Origin: Serinicoccus sediminis | GTDB lineage: Bacteria; Actinomycetota; Actinomycetes; Actinomycetales; Dermatophilaceae | Assembly: GCF_004153545.1 (NCBI RefSeq) | Contig: NZ_SDVA01000004.1 | Span: 160,229-224,228, forward strand | Direction: 5' to 3' | DNA length: 64,000 nucleotides | Shown: positions 1-8,151 of the stretch, in pieces | Position numbering within the stretch: position 1 is the stretch's first letter | How the letters are laid out: each line of letters begins with the position of its first letter | The notes under the pieces: model-generated | Told to the model about the DNA's origin: nothing | What the model saw: only the letters and a program-made list of their open reading frames with translations | The model's database searches: none | Made by a program: the position numbers and the translations under genes

Positions 1-1106
1 GAGGGCGACCCGGAGTCGACCAGCCAGCCGAGCGCGTCCGCCCCCAGCCAGGGCGCCGCCGCGGACAGCACGCCGATGAAGAGGAGCGCGGCCGTGGGCG
101 TGCGGAACCGCGGGTGCAGCCGCCCGAACGCCGCGGGCAGCATGCCCGACCGGCCCATCGCGTAGAGCAGCCGGGACCCGCCGATGAGGAAGGCGTTCCA
201 AGAGGTGAGGATGCCAGCCAGCCCTCCCGCCACGAGGATGGTCCCGAAGGTCTGCGAGCCCCAGAGGGCCGCCATCGCGTCGGCCGTGGCCAGGTCGGAG
301 TCGACCAGCTCCTGATGGTCCATCGCCAGCCCCGAGGCGCCCACCATGACGATGTAGAACAGGCTTGCCAGCGCCACCGAGAGCACGATGAGCTTGCCGA
401 TGAGCGGGAACGGCAGGTCGATCTCCTCGGCGGACTGCGGGATGACGTCGAAGCCGACGAAGAGGAAGGGCACCACCACGAGCACCGCCGCGAAGCCGGC
501 GAAGCCTCCGGTGACCAGCGGCTCGGCATACTCCAGCGACCCGCCGACGCCGACTCCCACGAGCATGAGCACGGCGATGATGACGAGGAAGAGCACGATG
601 AAGGTCTGCACGACCGACGCGGGTCGGATGCCGACGACGTTGATGACGGTGAGGACGACGGCGGCCGCGGTGCCGATGACGCCCCAGCCGAGGTAGACGG
701 GGGAGCCGGCGACCGACCACAGCTCCACCGACTCCAGCGCCGGCCAGAGGTATGCCGCGGTGCGGGGCAGCGCGACCGCCTCGAAGGCGGCGATGGTCAC
801 ATAGCCGCCGACCAGGGCCCAGGACGCCACGAACGCCCACCGCGACCCCATCGCCCGCATGACGTAGTTGTGCTCGCCCCCGGCGTGCGGCATCGCGGCG
901 ACGAGCTCGGCATACGTCAGCCCGACGAGCGCCATGATGACCCCGCCGACCACGAAGGCCAGCACCGCGCCCAGGGTGCCGGCCGCGACCAGCCACTCCC
1001 CGGTGAGCACCACCCAGCCGAAGCCGATCATCGCCCCGAACCCGATCGCGAGGGCGTCCCAGCGCCCGAGCTGCCGGATGAACCCCTGCCCCGTCTGCGT
1101 GCTCAT
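1..1106 (-). CDS. APC-family amino acid permease, 3' end outside window
   Basis: Inner-membrane amino acid/polyamine transporter of the APC superfamily. Reading the minus strand from ATG at 1106 gives 368 residues with no stop before the window edge, so the C-terminus is missing. The N-terminus carries the family signature (ALAIGFGAMIGFGWVV, around residues 18-33), followed by about nine hydrophobic segments. A conserved acidic stretch, SAEEIDLPF, sits near residue 227 and is typical of APC permeases. Substrate cannot be told from sequence. It is divergent from the alcohol dehydrogenase gene, and the shared gap holds two palindromes that could regulate both. The reverse strand of this gene shows open frames rich in Pro/Arg/His; these are shadows. 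Confidence 0.85.
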   Translation of the reverse strand, partial: MSTQTGQGFIRQLGRWDALAIGFGAMIGFGWVVLTGEWLVAAGTLGAVLAFVVGGVIMALVGLTYAELVAAMPHAGGEHNYVMRAMGSRWAFVASWALVGGYVTIAAFEAVALPRTAAYLWPALESVELWSVAGSPVYLGWGVIGTAAAVVLTVINVVGIRPASVVQTFIVLFLVIIAVLMLVGVGVGGSLEYAEPLVTGGFAGFAAVLVVVPFLFVGFDVIPQSAEEIDLPFPLIGKLIVLSVALASLFYIVMVGASGLAMDHQELVDSDLATADAMAALWGSQTFGTILVAGGLAGILTSWNAFLIGGSRLLYAMGRSGMLPAAFGRLHPRFRTPTAALLFIGVLSAAAPWLGADALGWLVDSGSP

Positions 1107-1140
1107 GGCCCGACGCTAGACCTCCGTGAGGGTCACCGGT

Positions 1141-1152
1141 GCACGATCGTGC
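1141..1152. promoter_or_regulatory. 12-bp perfect palindrome in divergent promoter region
   Basis: GCACGATCGTGC is a perfect palindrome 35 bp upstream of the permease start, in the gap shared with the alcohol dehydrogenase. It looks like a dimeric repressor or activator site, but no regulator gene is adjacent, so the binding protein is unknown. Confidence 0.35.
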
Positions 1153-1168
1153 GGACACGCCCGGAGGA

Positions 1169-1184
1169 GTGAGCGAACGCTCAC
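1169..1184. promoter_or_regulatory. Inverted repeat, 7-bp arms, TetR-operator-like
   Basis: GTGAGCGAACGCTCAC has 7-bp perfect arms around AA. It lies between the divergent permease and alcohol dehydrogenase genes. Size and symmetry suit a TetR/MarR-type dimer; the regulator is not in the window. Confidence 0.4.
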
Positions 1185-1217
1185 CCGGCTCGGGAATATC
1201 TGCGGGCCGGGCTGCAC

Positions 1218-1245
1218 GGGAATCCGCGTCAGCGCCCACGTGGTT
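1218..1245 (+). promoter_or_regulatory. Candidate SigR-like ECF promoter of alcohol dehydrogenase
   Basis: GGGAAT at 1218-1223 is followed after 19 bp by GTT (or after 18 bp by GGTT). The Streptomyces SigR consensus is GGGAAT-N18-GTT, so spacing is one base off. A second GGGAAT occurs at 1192-1197 without a matching -10. The motif sits about 70 bp before the chosen GTG start. Confidence 0.3.
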
Positions 1246-1312
1246 GGAGCGGGGGTGAGCCACGGCGCCTGTCGTGGCTCTGCTGTTCACCGAACCCCAC
1301 AGAGGAGCATCA

Positions 1313-2371
1313 GTGACGACCACCACGCCAGCACTCGCCGCCGCCTCGGCCGGAGCCGACTTCGAGCGGGTGCAGATCGAGCGCCGCGACCTGCGACCGG
1401 ACGACGTGCGCATCGACATCCGCTGGGCCGGCATCTGCCACACCGACATCCACATCACCCGTGAGGAGTGGGGCGGCACCGTCTACCCGCTCACCCCCGG
1501 CCACGAGATCCTCGGGACCGTGACCGAGGTCGGTGCGGACGTGACCGGCCACGCGGTCGGCGACGTCGTCGGCGTCGGCTGCCTCGTCGACTCCTGCGGC
1601 GAGTGCCAGCCCTGCCAGGACGGCGAGGAGCAGTACTGCCTCAAGGGCGCCGTCCAGACCTACGGCCAGGAGGACTACCACGGCGAGGTCACCAAGGGTG
1701 GCTACAGCGGGGAGGTCGTCGTCCGGGACCACTTCGTCGTGAAGATCCCCGACTCCTACGACGAGGCGGACTACGCGGGCGTGACGCCGCTCCTGTGCGC
1801 CGGCATCACGACCTACCACCCGCTCAAGGAGGCCGGTGTCGGCCCGGGCTCGCGCGTCGGCGTCATCGGCATGGGCGGCCTCGGGCACGTCGCGGTCAAG
1901 ATCGCCGCGGCCATGGGTGCCGACGTCACCGTGCTGAGCCGAACCGACAGCAAGAAGCAGGACGGTATGTCGTTCGGGGCCAAGGACTTCCGCGCCACCG
2001 AGGACGGCACCGCGTTCGAGGAGCTCGCCGGGAGCTTCGACCTGCTCGTCAACACCGTCGGCTCGGGCATCCCGCTGGACTCCTACATGGGCCTCCTGGA
2101 CCGCGGCGGGGTCCTGGCCAATGTCGGCGCGCCGGAGGACTCGCTGCAGGTCAGCGCCTTCTCGCTGCTCGCCAACCGTCGCTCGATCAAGGGCAACATG
2201 ATCGGCGGCCTGCCCGAGCACCAGGAGATGATCGACTTCTGCGCCGAGCACGGCATCACCGCCACGGTCGAGGTCATCGACGCCGGCCAGGTCGACGACT
2301 ACTACGACAAGGTCGTGGCCGGCGACGTGCGCTACCGCGCCGTCATCGACACCGCGACGCTGGCGGGCTGA
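1313..2371 (+). CDS. Zinc-dependent NADP alcohol dehydrogenase, cinnamyl/YahK type
   Basis: Medium-chain dehydrogenase/reductase that likely reduces aldehydes to alcohols with NADPH in the cytosol. I take GTG 1313 as start because GAGGAG at 1303-1308 is well placed; an ATG 13 codons upstream has no such site. The catalytic zinc ligands are visible as Cys42 (GICHTD) and His64-Glu65 (GHE). The structural zinc lobe has cysteines at 95, 98, 101 and 109. The nucleotide-binding turn GMGGLG is at residues 186-191. At 352 residues it has the usual full length for the CAD/YahK subgroup. The physiological substrate is unknown. It is monocistronic, ending in a strong hairpin, with a possible SigR-type promoter upstream, which would fit a role in detoxifying reactive aldehydes (inference). 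Confidence 0.9.
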   Translation: MTTTTPALAAASAGADFERVQIERRDLRPDDVRIDIRWAGICHTDIHITREEWGGTVYPLTPGHEILGTVTEVGADVTGHAVGDVVGVGCLVDSCGECQPCQDGEEQYCLKGAVQTYGQEDYHGEVTKGGYSGEVVVRDHFVVKIPDSYDEADYAGVTPLLCAGITTYHPLKEAGVGPGSRVGVIGMGGLGHVAVKIAAAMGADVTVLSRTDSKKQDGMSFGAKDFRATEDGTAFEELAGSFDLLVNTVGSGIPLDSYMGLLDRGGVLANVGAPEDSLQVSAFSLLANRRSIKGNMIGGLPEHQEMIDFCAEHGITATVEVIDAGQVDDYYDKVVAGDVRYRAVIDTATLAG

Positions 2372-2391
2372 CCCCGCCCCACGGCATACCC

Positions 2392-2424
2392 CGGGCGCCC
2401 GCACCGACACGGTGCGGGCGCCCG
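2392..2424. terminator. Bidirectional hairpin terminator
   Basis: A perfect 15-bp stem (left arm 2392-2406, right arm 2410-2424) closes on a 3-nt loop. It lies between the convergent ends of the alcohol dehydrogenase and the DUF5129-like gene and can serve both. There is no T-tract, as is common at this G+C. Confidence 0.75.
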
Positions 2425-2441
2425 CGCGCGCCGTCGCCCGG

Positions 2442-3914
2442 TCAGAACCGGGAGGAGCTCCCGGCCCCGCTGAAGCTGCCGCCGCCGGAGTAGCCCGACG
2501 TGGCCCCGCTCGAGCTCGCCCGTGACTGCTCCACGGCGGCGGAGCCGGAGTGCAGGCCGCTCTGGAACGCACCCAGGTGGTACCAGCCCCACGACGGGTA
2601 GGCGGCGCCGATGATCGAGGGCTCCGCCCGGCGGCGTCCGCGCTCACCGCGCATCGCCTCGCTCATCGCCTCCCGCTCCTCCGCGGTGTCGCCGACCTCC
2701 TCGGCCACCGCGCCGGCGAGCCGGTCCAGCCGCTCGCTCAACCCGTCGCGGGTGGAGCGGAGCACGTCCAGCGCGTCGTCGGGGGAGACCTCCTGGGCCT
2801 CCAACCGTCCGCGCAGCCGGTCCAGCTCGGCCAGGGCGTCGCTCGCGAACTCCCGGAGCTCCTGCGCCTCGGGCAGCCCGCGCGCCTCGGCCGGGACGTC
2901 GTCGCTCAGCACCGTGTCGACCTGCTCGAGGTCCTCGCGCAGCGGGCCCTCCTGGCGGGCCCAGGCCTCGTTCCAGGTCGGTTCGCGGCCCAGGAAGACG
3001 GCCGTGTCGGCGATGACGTCGTCGAGGTCGTCCAGCTCGGCCGCCTTGTCCCGGTATGCCGTCAGCCGGGTCTGCGACGCCTTCCGGTTGTAGGCGGACC
3101 CGGGGATGGCGCGCGCCTCGTTGCCCAGCTCGGTGAGCTCCCGCACCCCGCGGGTGAACTCGTCGTAGCGCCGCAGGACGCGCCCGCCGTAGCGGGAGTC
3201 CTCCGGGATGAGCCGCGCGCGCAGCTCGGTCTCGTCCATCGACCCGATCACGTCAGCCATCCTGCGGTCCCCTTCGGCCCGCATGTCGCGGCTGACCCGG
3301 GCACGGTGCACCCCGACCCCCAGCCAGCTGCCAAGGCCGACCGCGGTGAGCAACGACAGCAGCCCTGCGACGACGACCCCACCGGCCGACCGCACGAAGG
3401 GCCGCTCGATGCGGTCCGCCCCGGCCTCGAGACCGGCCAGCGTGCCGTCGGTCCAGTCCGCGGCGCGGAAGTCGTCCTTGGCCGCGTCCTGGATCTCCAG
3501 CTGCTCCTCCGGGTCCACCGTGCGGTTCTCCCCGAAGTACGTGCCCACCAGCCGACCCTCGGGGTCGACCGCGAAGACGAACAGGTCGTCGGCCCACGTC
3601 TGTCCGTCGGCGGAGAGCCACTCGGTCCGCTCGGCCCGCGCGTGCTCGAGCACCGCCGTGTTGAGCGCCAGGTCGTCGGTGCGCGCCGCCTCACCACCCA
3701 GGGTGGTGAAGACGGCGACGTCGGTGGGCTCGTGGAAGCGCAGCTCCTCCGCCCCCGCCTCCAGGGTCGGCAGGTCCAGCACCTGGGCGCCGTCGTCGAC
3801 GACGAGGCTGCTCGCAGCGTGCTCCGGGGCCTGCGCGACGAAGAGCCCCACGCTGGTCCCCACCACCCCCAGCAGCGCGACTCCACCCACCACCGCACGG
3901 TGCACGTTCGACAT
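2442..3914 (-). CDS. DUF5129/TPM-like membrane protein with Gly/Ser-rich tail
   Basis: Predicted membrane protein of 490 residues, function unknown. ATG 3914 is preceded at good distance by GGAGGAGG, so upstream in-frame codons are not used. Residues 5-25 form an N-terminal signal/anchor. The next ~170 residues look like an extracytoplasmic TPM-type domain, including a segment about threonine- and aspartate-rich strands near FAVDPEGRLVGTYFG. A second hydrophobic segment, VVVAGLLSLLTAVGLGSWLG, follows. The rest is cytoplasmic, helical and charged, ending in a Gly/Ser-rich tail (SGGGSFSGAGSSSRF), as in many TPM-domain proteins. The family name is from overall architecture, not a search. It is transcribed alone and converges on the dehydrogenase. 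Confidence 0.65.
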   Translation of the reverse strand: MSNVHRAVVGGVALLGVVGTSVGLFVAQAPEHAASSLVVDDGAQVLDLPTLEAGAEELRFHEPTDVAVFTTLGGEAARTDDLALNTAVLEHARAERTEWLSADGQTWADDLFVFAVDPEGRLVGTYFGENRTVDPEEQLEIQDAAKDDFRAADWTDGTLAGLEAGADRIERPFVRSAGGVVVAGLLSLLTAVGLGSWLGVGVHRARVSRDMRAEGDRRMADVIGSMDETELRARLIPEDSRYGGRVLRRYDEFTRGVRELTELGNEARAIPGSAYNRKASQTRLTAYRDKAAELDDLDDVIADTAVFLGREPTWNEAWARQEGPLREDLEQVDTVLSDDVPAEARGLPEAQELREFASDALAELDRLRGRLEAQEVSPDDALDVLRSTRDGLSERLDRLAGAVAEEVGDTAEEREAMSEAMRGERGRRRAEPSIIGAAYPSWGWYHLGAFQSGLHSGSAAVEQSRASSSGATSGYSGGGSFSGAGSSSRF

Positions 3915-4058
3915 GTCCCTCCTCCTCCCGGCGTCCCGGCCGGGATCCTCGACGGCGTCCTCACCGTACCGACGCCGGCGGGGCCGGTCCGGTTCCTTTC
4001 GGGCGTGGCTCGCCCCGTCCCGGCGACCGGGACAGACCCGGGACATCTGCTGCCCTGC

Positions 4059-4078
4059 TGTCCCTGCCGCAGGGGACA
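4059..4078. promoter_or_regulatory. Inverted repeat upstream of membrane protein/two-component operon
   Basis: TGTCCCTGCCGCAGGGGACA has 6-bp arms (TGTCCC/GGGACA) around an almost symmetric core. Further GGGACA half-sites are at 4029 and 4040. The site lies about 58 bp before the ATG at 4136, where a response regulator such as the one encoded two genes downstream could bind. That link is inference. Confidence 0.3.
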
Positions 4079-4135
4079 ACCCGCGGGCCAGAGTTGGTCT
4101 CACCGCACCACCCCACCGATGAGAAGGAACACCTC

Positions 4136-4849
4136 ATGACCACCATCACCACCACCAACCCGGTCCGGTCGGACGTCGCCGTCGAGCCGACCCCCGGCCG
4201 TCTGCGGCAGAGCCGGCTCTGGGCCGTCGCCGGTGTCGCCGCCGCGCTCGCCGGCATGGGCACGATCGTCACCAGCAGCGCCGTCGACGCCGTCTACGAC
4301 CCCACCCTCGTGAACCAGCCGGTCGAGCTGGCGGCACGGCTCGAGGAGCTCGCCCCGTGGATGTTCGCCTTCCACTCGATCACCGTCGTCGGCGCGCTGC
4401 TCATGGTCGTCTTCGCCGCCGGGCTCTTCCGTCGGCTGACCGCGTCCCTGCCGTCGGGCAGCGCGCTGCCTCTCGTGGCGTTCGCCGGTCTGGTCGGCAC
4501 CAGCGTGGTCTCGATCCTGGGCTCGGGTCTGGACACCGAGTTCATGATGACCTTCGCCTTCGCCGACGGCGCCGTCGCACCCTCCAGCGCGGCGATGTAC
4601 AACCACTGGATCGGGACGATCCCGTGGCTGTGGACCCTCGCCGGGCTCACCGGTGTGAGCGTCTTCCTCGCCGCCCGGGCTCGCGCCGTGCCGCGCTGGC
4701 TGGGCACCGTCGGGCTGGTCCTGGGCGGGCTCACGCTGCTGCTGGGCATCTCGCCGCTGGAGTACCTGTCCGGCGCCGCCGGCGTCCTGTGGCTGCTCGT
4801 CACCGCCGTCGGCTTCACCGCCGGCGACCGGGCATTCCGCAACGCCTGA
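4136..4849 (+). CDS. Six-helix membrane protein of unknown function
   Basis: I do not recognise the family. ATG 4136 follows GAGAAGGA at a normal distance. The 237-residue product has a short soluble N-terminus and six hydrophobic segments, near residues 26-46, 77-98, 108-130, 155-177, 186-206 and 210-230. The loop between the first two helices is acidic and probably extracytoplasmic. It ends 12 bp before the histidine kinase gene and so probably shares its transcript. It may be an accessory or the output of the two-component pair; no motif decides this. An inverted repeat with additional GGGACA half-sites lies upstream. Confidence 0.7.
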   Translation: MTTITTTNPVRSDVAVEPTPGRLRQSRLWAVAGVAAALAGMGTIVTSSAVDAVYDPTLVNQPVELAARLEELAPWMFAFHSITVVGALLMVVFAAGLFRRLTASLPSGSALPLVAFAGLVGTSVVSILGSGLDTEFMMTFAFADGAVAPSSAAMYNHWIGTIPWLWTLAGLTGVSVFLAARARAVPRWLGTVGLVLGGLTLLLGISPLEYLSGAAGVLWLLVTAVGFTAGDRAFRNA

Positions 4850-4861
4850 TCGACTGACAGA

Positions 4862-6919
4862 GTGAGCACCGTGCTGCTCGCCCGCTCGCCGGAGCCGGCC
4901 GTCGCCCGTGGGGCGGGGGCCGGCTTCGTGCTGGTCACCGGGGCGGTCCTCGTCGCCAGCGTGGTGCTCGACCTGCGCACCGACCCGACCGGCCCGGGAG
5001 CGGTTCTCGCGCTCGGCCCCGGGTGGCCCTACGCGCTCCTCGGCCCGATCCTCGCGGCTTGCGCGACGGTCATCCTCGTCCGCGACCCGCGCCAGGGCTT
5101 CGGCTGGGGGCTCGCCTGGCTCGGCTGCTTCTGGGCCCTCGACGGGCTCGCCCAGTCCTGGGTCCGCTTCGCCATCGGGGATGACGAGGTGCTGGCGGGC
5201 GCCAACCTGGCCCTCTGGTTCCTCAACCGGGTCGGGGCGTTCCTGCCGGCCACCGTGGCGCTGCTGCTCCTGCTCTTCCCGACCGGACGCTTCCTGCCCG
5301 GACGCTGGCGGGTCGCGTCGTGGGCCGCGGCGCTGGCCATGCTCCTCTCCGCCCTGGTCGTCGTCGTCGCGCCCGTGCGGGGCGTCCCGCAGGCCGAGGT
5401 CCCCGGCGTCGACGTCAACCTCGGCGCCCTGGCCCTGCCGCGCGCGGTCACCGACGTCGCCCTGCCGCTGACCATCGTCGCCTCGGTCGCCGGGCTGGCC
5501 GTGGCCATGCTCAGCGTCGTGGTCCGCTACCGCCGGTCGAGCGGCCTCGACCGGGACCGGATGCGCTGGCTGCTCTGGGCGGTGCTCGCGATGACCGTCC
5601 TGATCGCCGTCTCGTTCGTCGCCGACGTCGGTGCGCTGCAGGATGTCACCGTCATCCTCGTCATGGCCGTCCCCGCCGCCGCCATGACGGTCGCCATCGT
5701 CGATCCCACTCTCGTCTCGATCGAGGAGCTCCTCGGCCGCACCGTCCTCTACGGCGCGCTGGGGGCCATCCTCGTCGTCGTCGACCTCGTCGGGCTCGGC
5801 CTGCTCAGCACCCTCCTCGGCGACCGGCTCGAGCCGCGCCAGGCCGTGCTCGCGGTCGTCCTCCTCACCGTCCTCGTCTACCTTCCGGTGAGGGGGCGTC
5901 TCACCCGCTGGGTCCGCCGTCTCGTCCTGGGGTCTCGGGCCGACCGGTATGACGCGGTCTCCGGTCTGGCCGCCACCCTCGAGACCACTGACGAGGGCAG
6001 CGAGCAGCTGGCCGCGGTCGCGCGTGCGGTGGCGGACGCCTTCCGGGTGCCGTTCGTGAGCGTCGAGGTCGATCGGGGCAGGGGTGAGCGCCTGGTGACG
6101 ACGGTGGGGGACCGACCGGCCGAGACGCGCAGCCTTCCGATCTCCTACCGCGGCGAGTCCGTCGGGCGTCTCGTGCTGCCCGCCCGTGGGCTCCGCAGCC
6201 GCCTCACCGCCCGGGACGAGGAGCTGCTCGGTGACCTCGTCCGACAGGCCGCCACGGCCGCCCGCAACAGCCGGCTCGCCGAGGAGCTGCAGGCCAGCCG
6301 GGAGCGCCTCGTCCTGGCCCGGGAGGAGGAGCGGCGCCGCATCCGCCGCGACCTGCACGACGGGCTGGGCCCGGCGCTCGGGGGAGTGGTGTTCCAGCTG
6401 GAGTCGGCCCGTCTGCTGCTGGAGCGGGAGCCAGAGCGGGCCAGGGAGCAGCTGGCCACCACCACGACGTTGGTCCAGGACGTGGTCGCCGACGTCCGGC
6501 GGCTCGTCCACGACCTGCGGCCGCCTGCCCTCGACGACCGAGGTCTGGTCGGTGCCCTCGGCCAGCAGGCCGAGCGCATGAGCGTGGCCGGCCCCGTGAC
6601 CACCGTGTGCGCCGAGGACCTCGGCACTCTGCCCGCCGCCGTCGAGGTGGCCGCCTACCGGATCGTCGGCGAGGCGCTGACCAACGTCACCCGCCACGCC
6701 GGGGCCACCCGCGTCGAGGTCCGACTCGCCGTCGAGGGGCCCTCGCTGGTGGCGACCGTGCGGGACGACGGCGTCGGCATCGCCGACGACACCGAGTCCG
6801 GGGTCGGCCTGCTGTCGATGCGTGAGCGGGCTGCCGAGCTCGGAGGCCTCGCCGAGGTCACCTGCCCACCCGACGGCGGCACGCTGGTCCGTGCCGAGCT
6901 GCCCCTGGAGGAGCCATGA
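4862..6919 (+). CDS. NarL-class membrane sensor histidine kinase
   Basis: Sensor kinase of 685 residues for the response regulator that overlaps its 3' end. About nine transmembrane helices occupy the first ~345 residues. A GAF-like region follows (roughly 365-460), then a HisKA_3 dimerisation domain with the phospho-accepting His499 in RRDLHDGLGP, and a HATPase domain with N box (EALTNVTRHAG) and G boxes (DDGVGI, GVGLLSMRERA). This is the DesK/NarX-type layout. The signal is unknown; a multi-helix N-terminus without a large outside loop suggests sensing within the membrane. The start is GTG 4862, with GACAGAG upstream giving only a weak ribosome site; translational coupling to the preceding gene is likely. 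Confidence 0.9.
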   Translation: MSTVLLARSPEPAVARGAGAGFVLVTGAVLVASVVLDLRTDPTGPGAVLALGPGWPYALLGPILAACATVILVRDPRQGFGWGLAWLGCFWALDGLAQSWVRFAIGDDEVLAGANLALWFLNRVGAFLPATVALLLLLFPTGRFLPGRWRVASWAAALAMLLSALVVVVAPVRGVPQAEVPGVDVNLGALALPRAVTDVALPLTIVASVAGLAVAMLSVVVRYRRSSGLDRDRMRWLLWAVLAMTVLIAVSFVADVGALQDVTVILVMAVPAAAMTVAIVDPTLVSIEELLGRTVLYGALGAILVVVDLVGLGLLSTLLGDRLEPRQAVLAVVLLTVLVYLPVRGRLTRWVRRLVLGSRADRYDAVSGLAATLETTDEGSEQLAAVARAVADAFRVPFVSVEVDRGRGERLVTTVGDRPAETRSLPISYRGESVGRLVLPARGLRSRLTARDEELLGDLVRQAATAARNSRLAEELQASRERLVLAREEERRRIRRDLHDGLGPALGGVVFQLESARLLLEREPERAREQLATTTTLVQDVVADVRRLVHDLRPPALDDRGLVGALGQQAERMSVAGPVTTVCAEDLGTLPAAVEVAAYRIVGEALTNVTRHAGATRVEVRLAVEGPSLVATVRDDGVGIADDTESGVGLLSMRERAAELGGLAEVTCPPDGGTLVRAELPLEEP

Positions 6920-7560
6920 TCCGCGTCGCCGTCGTCGACGACCACCAGATCGTCCGGGACGGGCTCGTCGCCCTCCTCGGCGCGCTCGACGGGATCGAGG
7001 TCGTCGGGTCCGCCGCCGACGGACGCGAGGCGTTGCACCTCGTCGCCCAGACCACCCCGGACGTCGTCGTCATGGACATCCAGATGCCGCGCCTGGACGG
7101 GGTCGAGGCGACCCGGTTCATCGCCGGGCGGCACCCGGGTGTGCGTGTCCTCATGCTGACGATGAACGAGGACGACGACACCATCCTCGCCGCCGTCCGC
7201 GCCGGCGCCAGCGGCTACCTGCTGAAGGGGTCCGGTGCCGAGGAGGTGGAGCGCGCGATCCGCGCGACGGCCGCCGGCGGTATGGTCTTCGGCGCCTCGC
7301 TCGCCGCCCGGGTGGCCGACGTCTTCGGCCGGGCGGGCGGGGCGCGACCGGCCGACCTGCCGTTCCCCGAGCTGACCGAGCGCGAACGTGAGGTCCTGGA
7401 CAGGTTGGCGGCGGGGCGGACCAACGACGCCATCGCCGGGGAGCTCTACGTCTCCGGCAAGACCGTCCGCAACGTCGTCTCGTCCATCTACGCCAAGCTG
7501 CACGCCGGCAGCCGGGCGGAGGCGATCGCCCGGGCGCGCGAGGCGGGGATGGGCCGCTAG
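6916..7560 (+). CDS. NarL/LuxR-family response regulator
   Basis: DNA-binding partner of the preceding kinase, 214 residues. The ATG overlaps the kinase stop as ATGA, so the two are translationally coupled. The receiver domain has the acidic pocket DD near residues 8-9 and phospho-acceptor Asp54 (VVMDIQMP), and the lysine of LLKGSG. A LuxR-type helix-turn-helix follows (ELTEREREVLDRLA ... NDAIAGELYVSGKTVRN). The target genes are unknown; the inverted repeat upstream of the operon is a candidate for autoregulation. Confidence 0.93.
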   Translation: MIRVAVVDDHQIVRDGLVALLGALDGIEVVGSAADGREALHLVAQTTPDVVVMDIQMPRLDGVEATRFIAGRHPGVRVLMLTMNEDDDTILAAVRAGASGYLLKGSGAEEVERAIRATAAGGMVFGASLAARVADVFGRAGGARPADLPFPELTEREREVLDRLAAGRTNDAIAGELYVSGKTVRNVVSSIYAKLHAGSRAEAIARAREAGMGR

Positions 7561-7600
7561 GTTGGGTGCGAGAACCCACCAGCACGAGAGGACGCGCACC

Positions 7601-8074
7601 ATGGTCGACGACCCCGGACCCCGCCCCAACGCCTTCGACATCGAGACCGCCACCCGGGACAACGACACCTACCGCACCGTCGCGTGGACCGGGAAGTACC
7701 TCCAGGTCACCCTCATGTCCATCCCGCCCGGCCAGTCGATCGGGCTGGAGGCGCACCCCGAGACCGACCAGTTCCTGCGGGTCGACGCCGGCCGGGGCCG
7801 CTGCGTCATGGGGCCCGCCGAGGACGACCTCGACTTCACCCAGGACGTCTCCGACGGCTGGTCGATCCAGGTGCCGGCCGGCGCGTGGCACGACGTCGTC
7901 AACACCGGTGACGAGCCGCTGCAGCTGTATGCCGTCTACGCCCCCTCGCACCACGCGCAGGGCATCGTGCAGCAGACGTCGCAGGACGCCGAGGCCGACG
8001 AGGACTCGGGCAAGGACGTCCCCCCGGAGTGGACGGTCCAGCCCGGCAGCGGCGAGGACGACCTCAAGGCCTGA
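7601..8074 (+). CDS. Cupin-fold protein
   Basis: Small single-domain cupin of 157 residues. ATG 7601 follows GAGAGGA. The first cupin motif is present in modified form (LEAHPETDQFLRVDAGRG) and the second is typical (PAGAWHDVVNTGDEP), so a metal site built on His residues is possible, though the first motif lacks one usual His. The C-terminal ~35 residues are acidic and probably disordered. The nearest described proteins are mannose-6-phosphate isomerase-like cupins, but length rules out the isomerase itself. The gene stands about 40 bp after the response regulator and may be read with it. Confidence 0.8.
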   Translation: MVDDPGPRPNAFDIETATRDNDTYRTVAWTGKYLQVTLMSIPPGQSIGLEAHPETDQFLRVDAGRGRCVMGPAEDDLDFTQDVSDGWSIQVPAGAWHDVVNTGDEPLQLYAVYAPSHHAQGIVQQTSQDAEADEDSGKDVPPEWTVQPGSGEDDLKA

Positions 8075-8117
8075 CCGCCGCAGGCACCGGGGAGCCCCGG
8101 CGGTGCTGCGTGCACCG

Positions 8118-8146
8118 TTGACACGGGTATGCCCTGGTGGGACCTT
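8118..8146 (+). promoter_or_regulatory. Candidate promoter for a leaderless transcript
   Basis: TTGACA at 8118-8123 and GACCTT at 8141-8146 are 17 bp apart. The -10 is imperfect, keeping A at position 2 and T at position 6. It ends 5 bp before the ATG at 8152, which has no Shine-Dalgarno sequence, so a leaderless mRNA is plausible. Confidence 0.35.
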
Positions 8147-8151
8147 GAGCC

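Noticed and set aside
4100..6697. 865-residue open frame antisense to the histidine kinase
   Set aside because: Composition (Gly/Asp/Arg/His-rich, no domain) is that of a G+C-driven shadow; the plus strand encodes a complete kinase.
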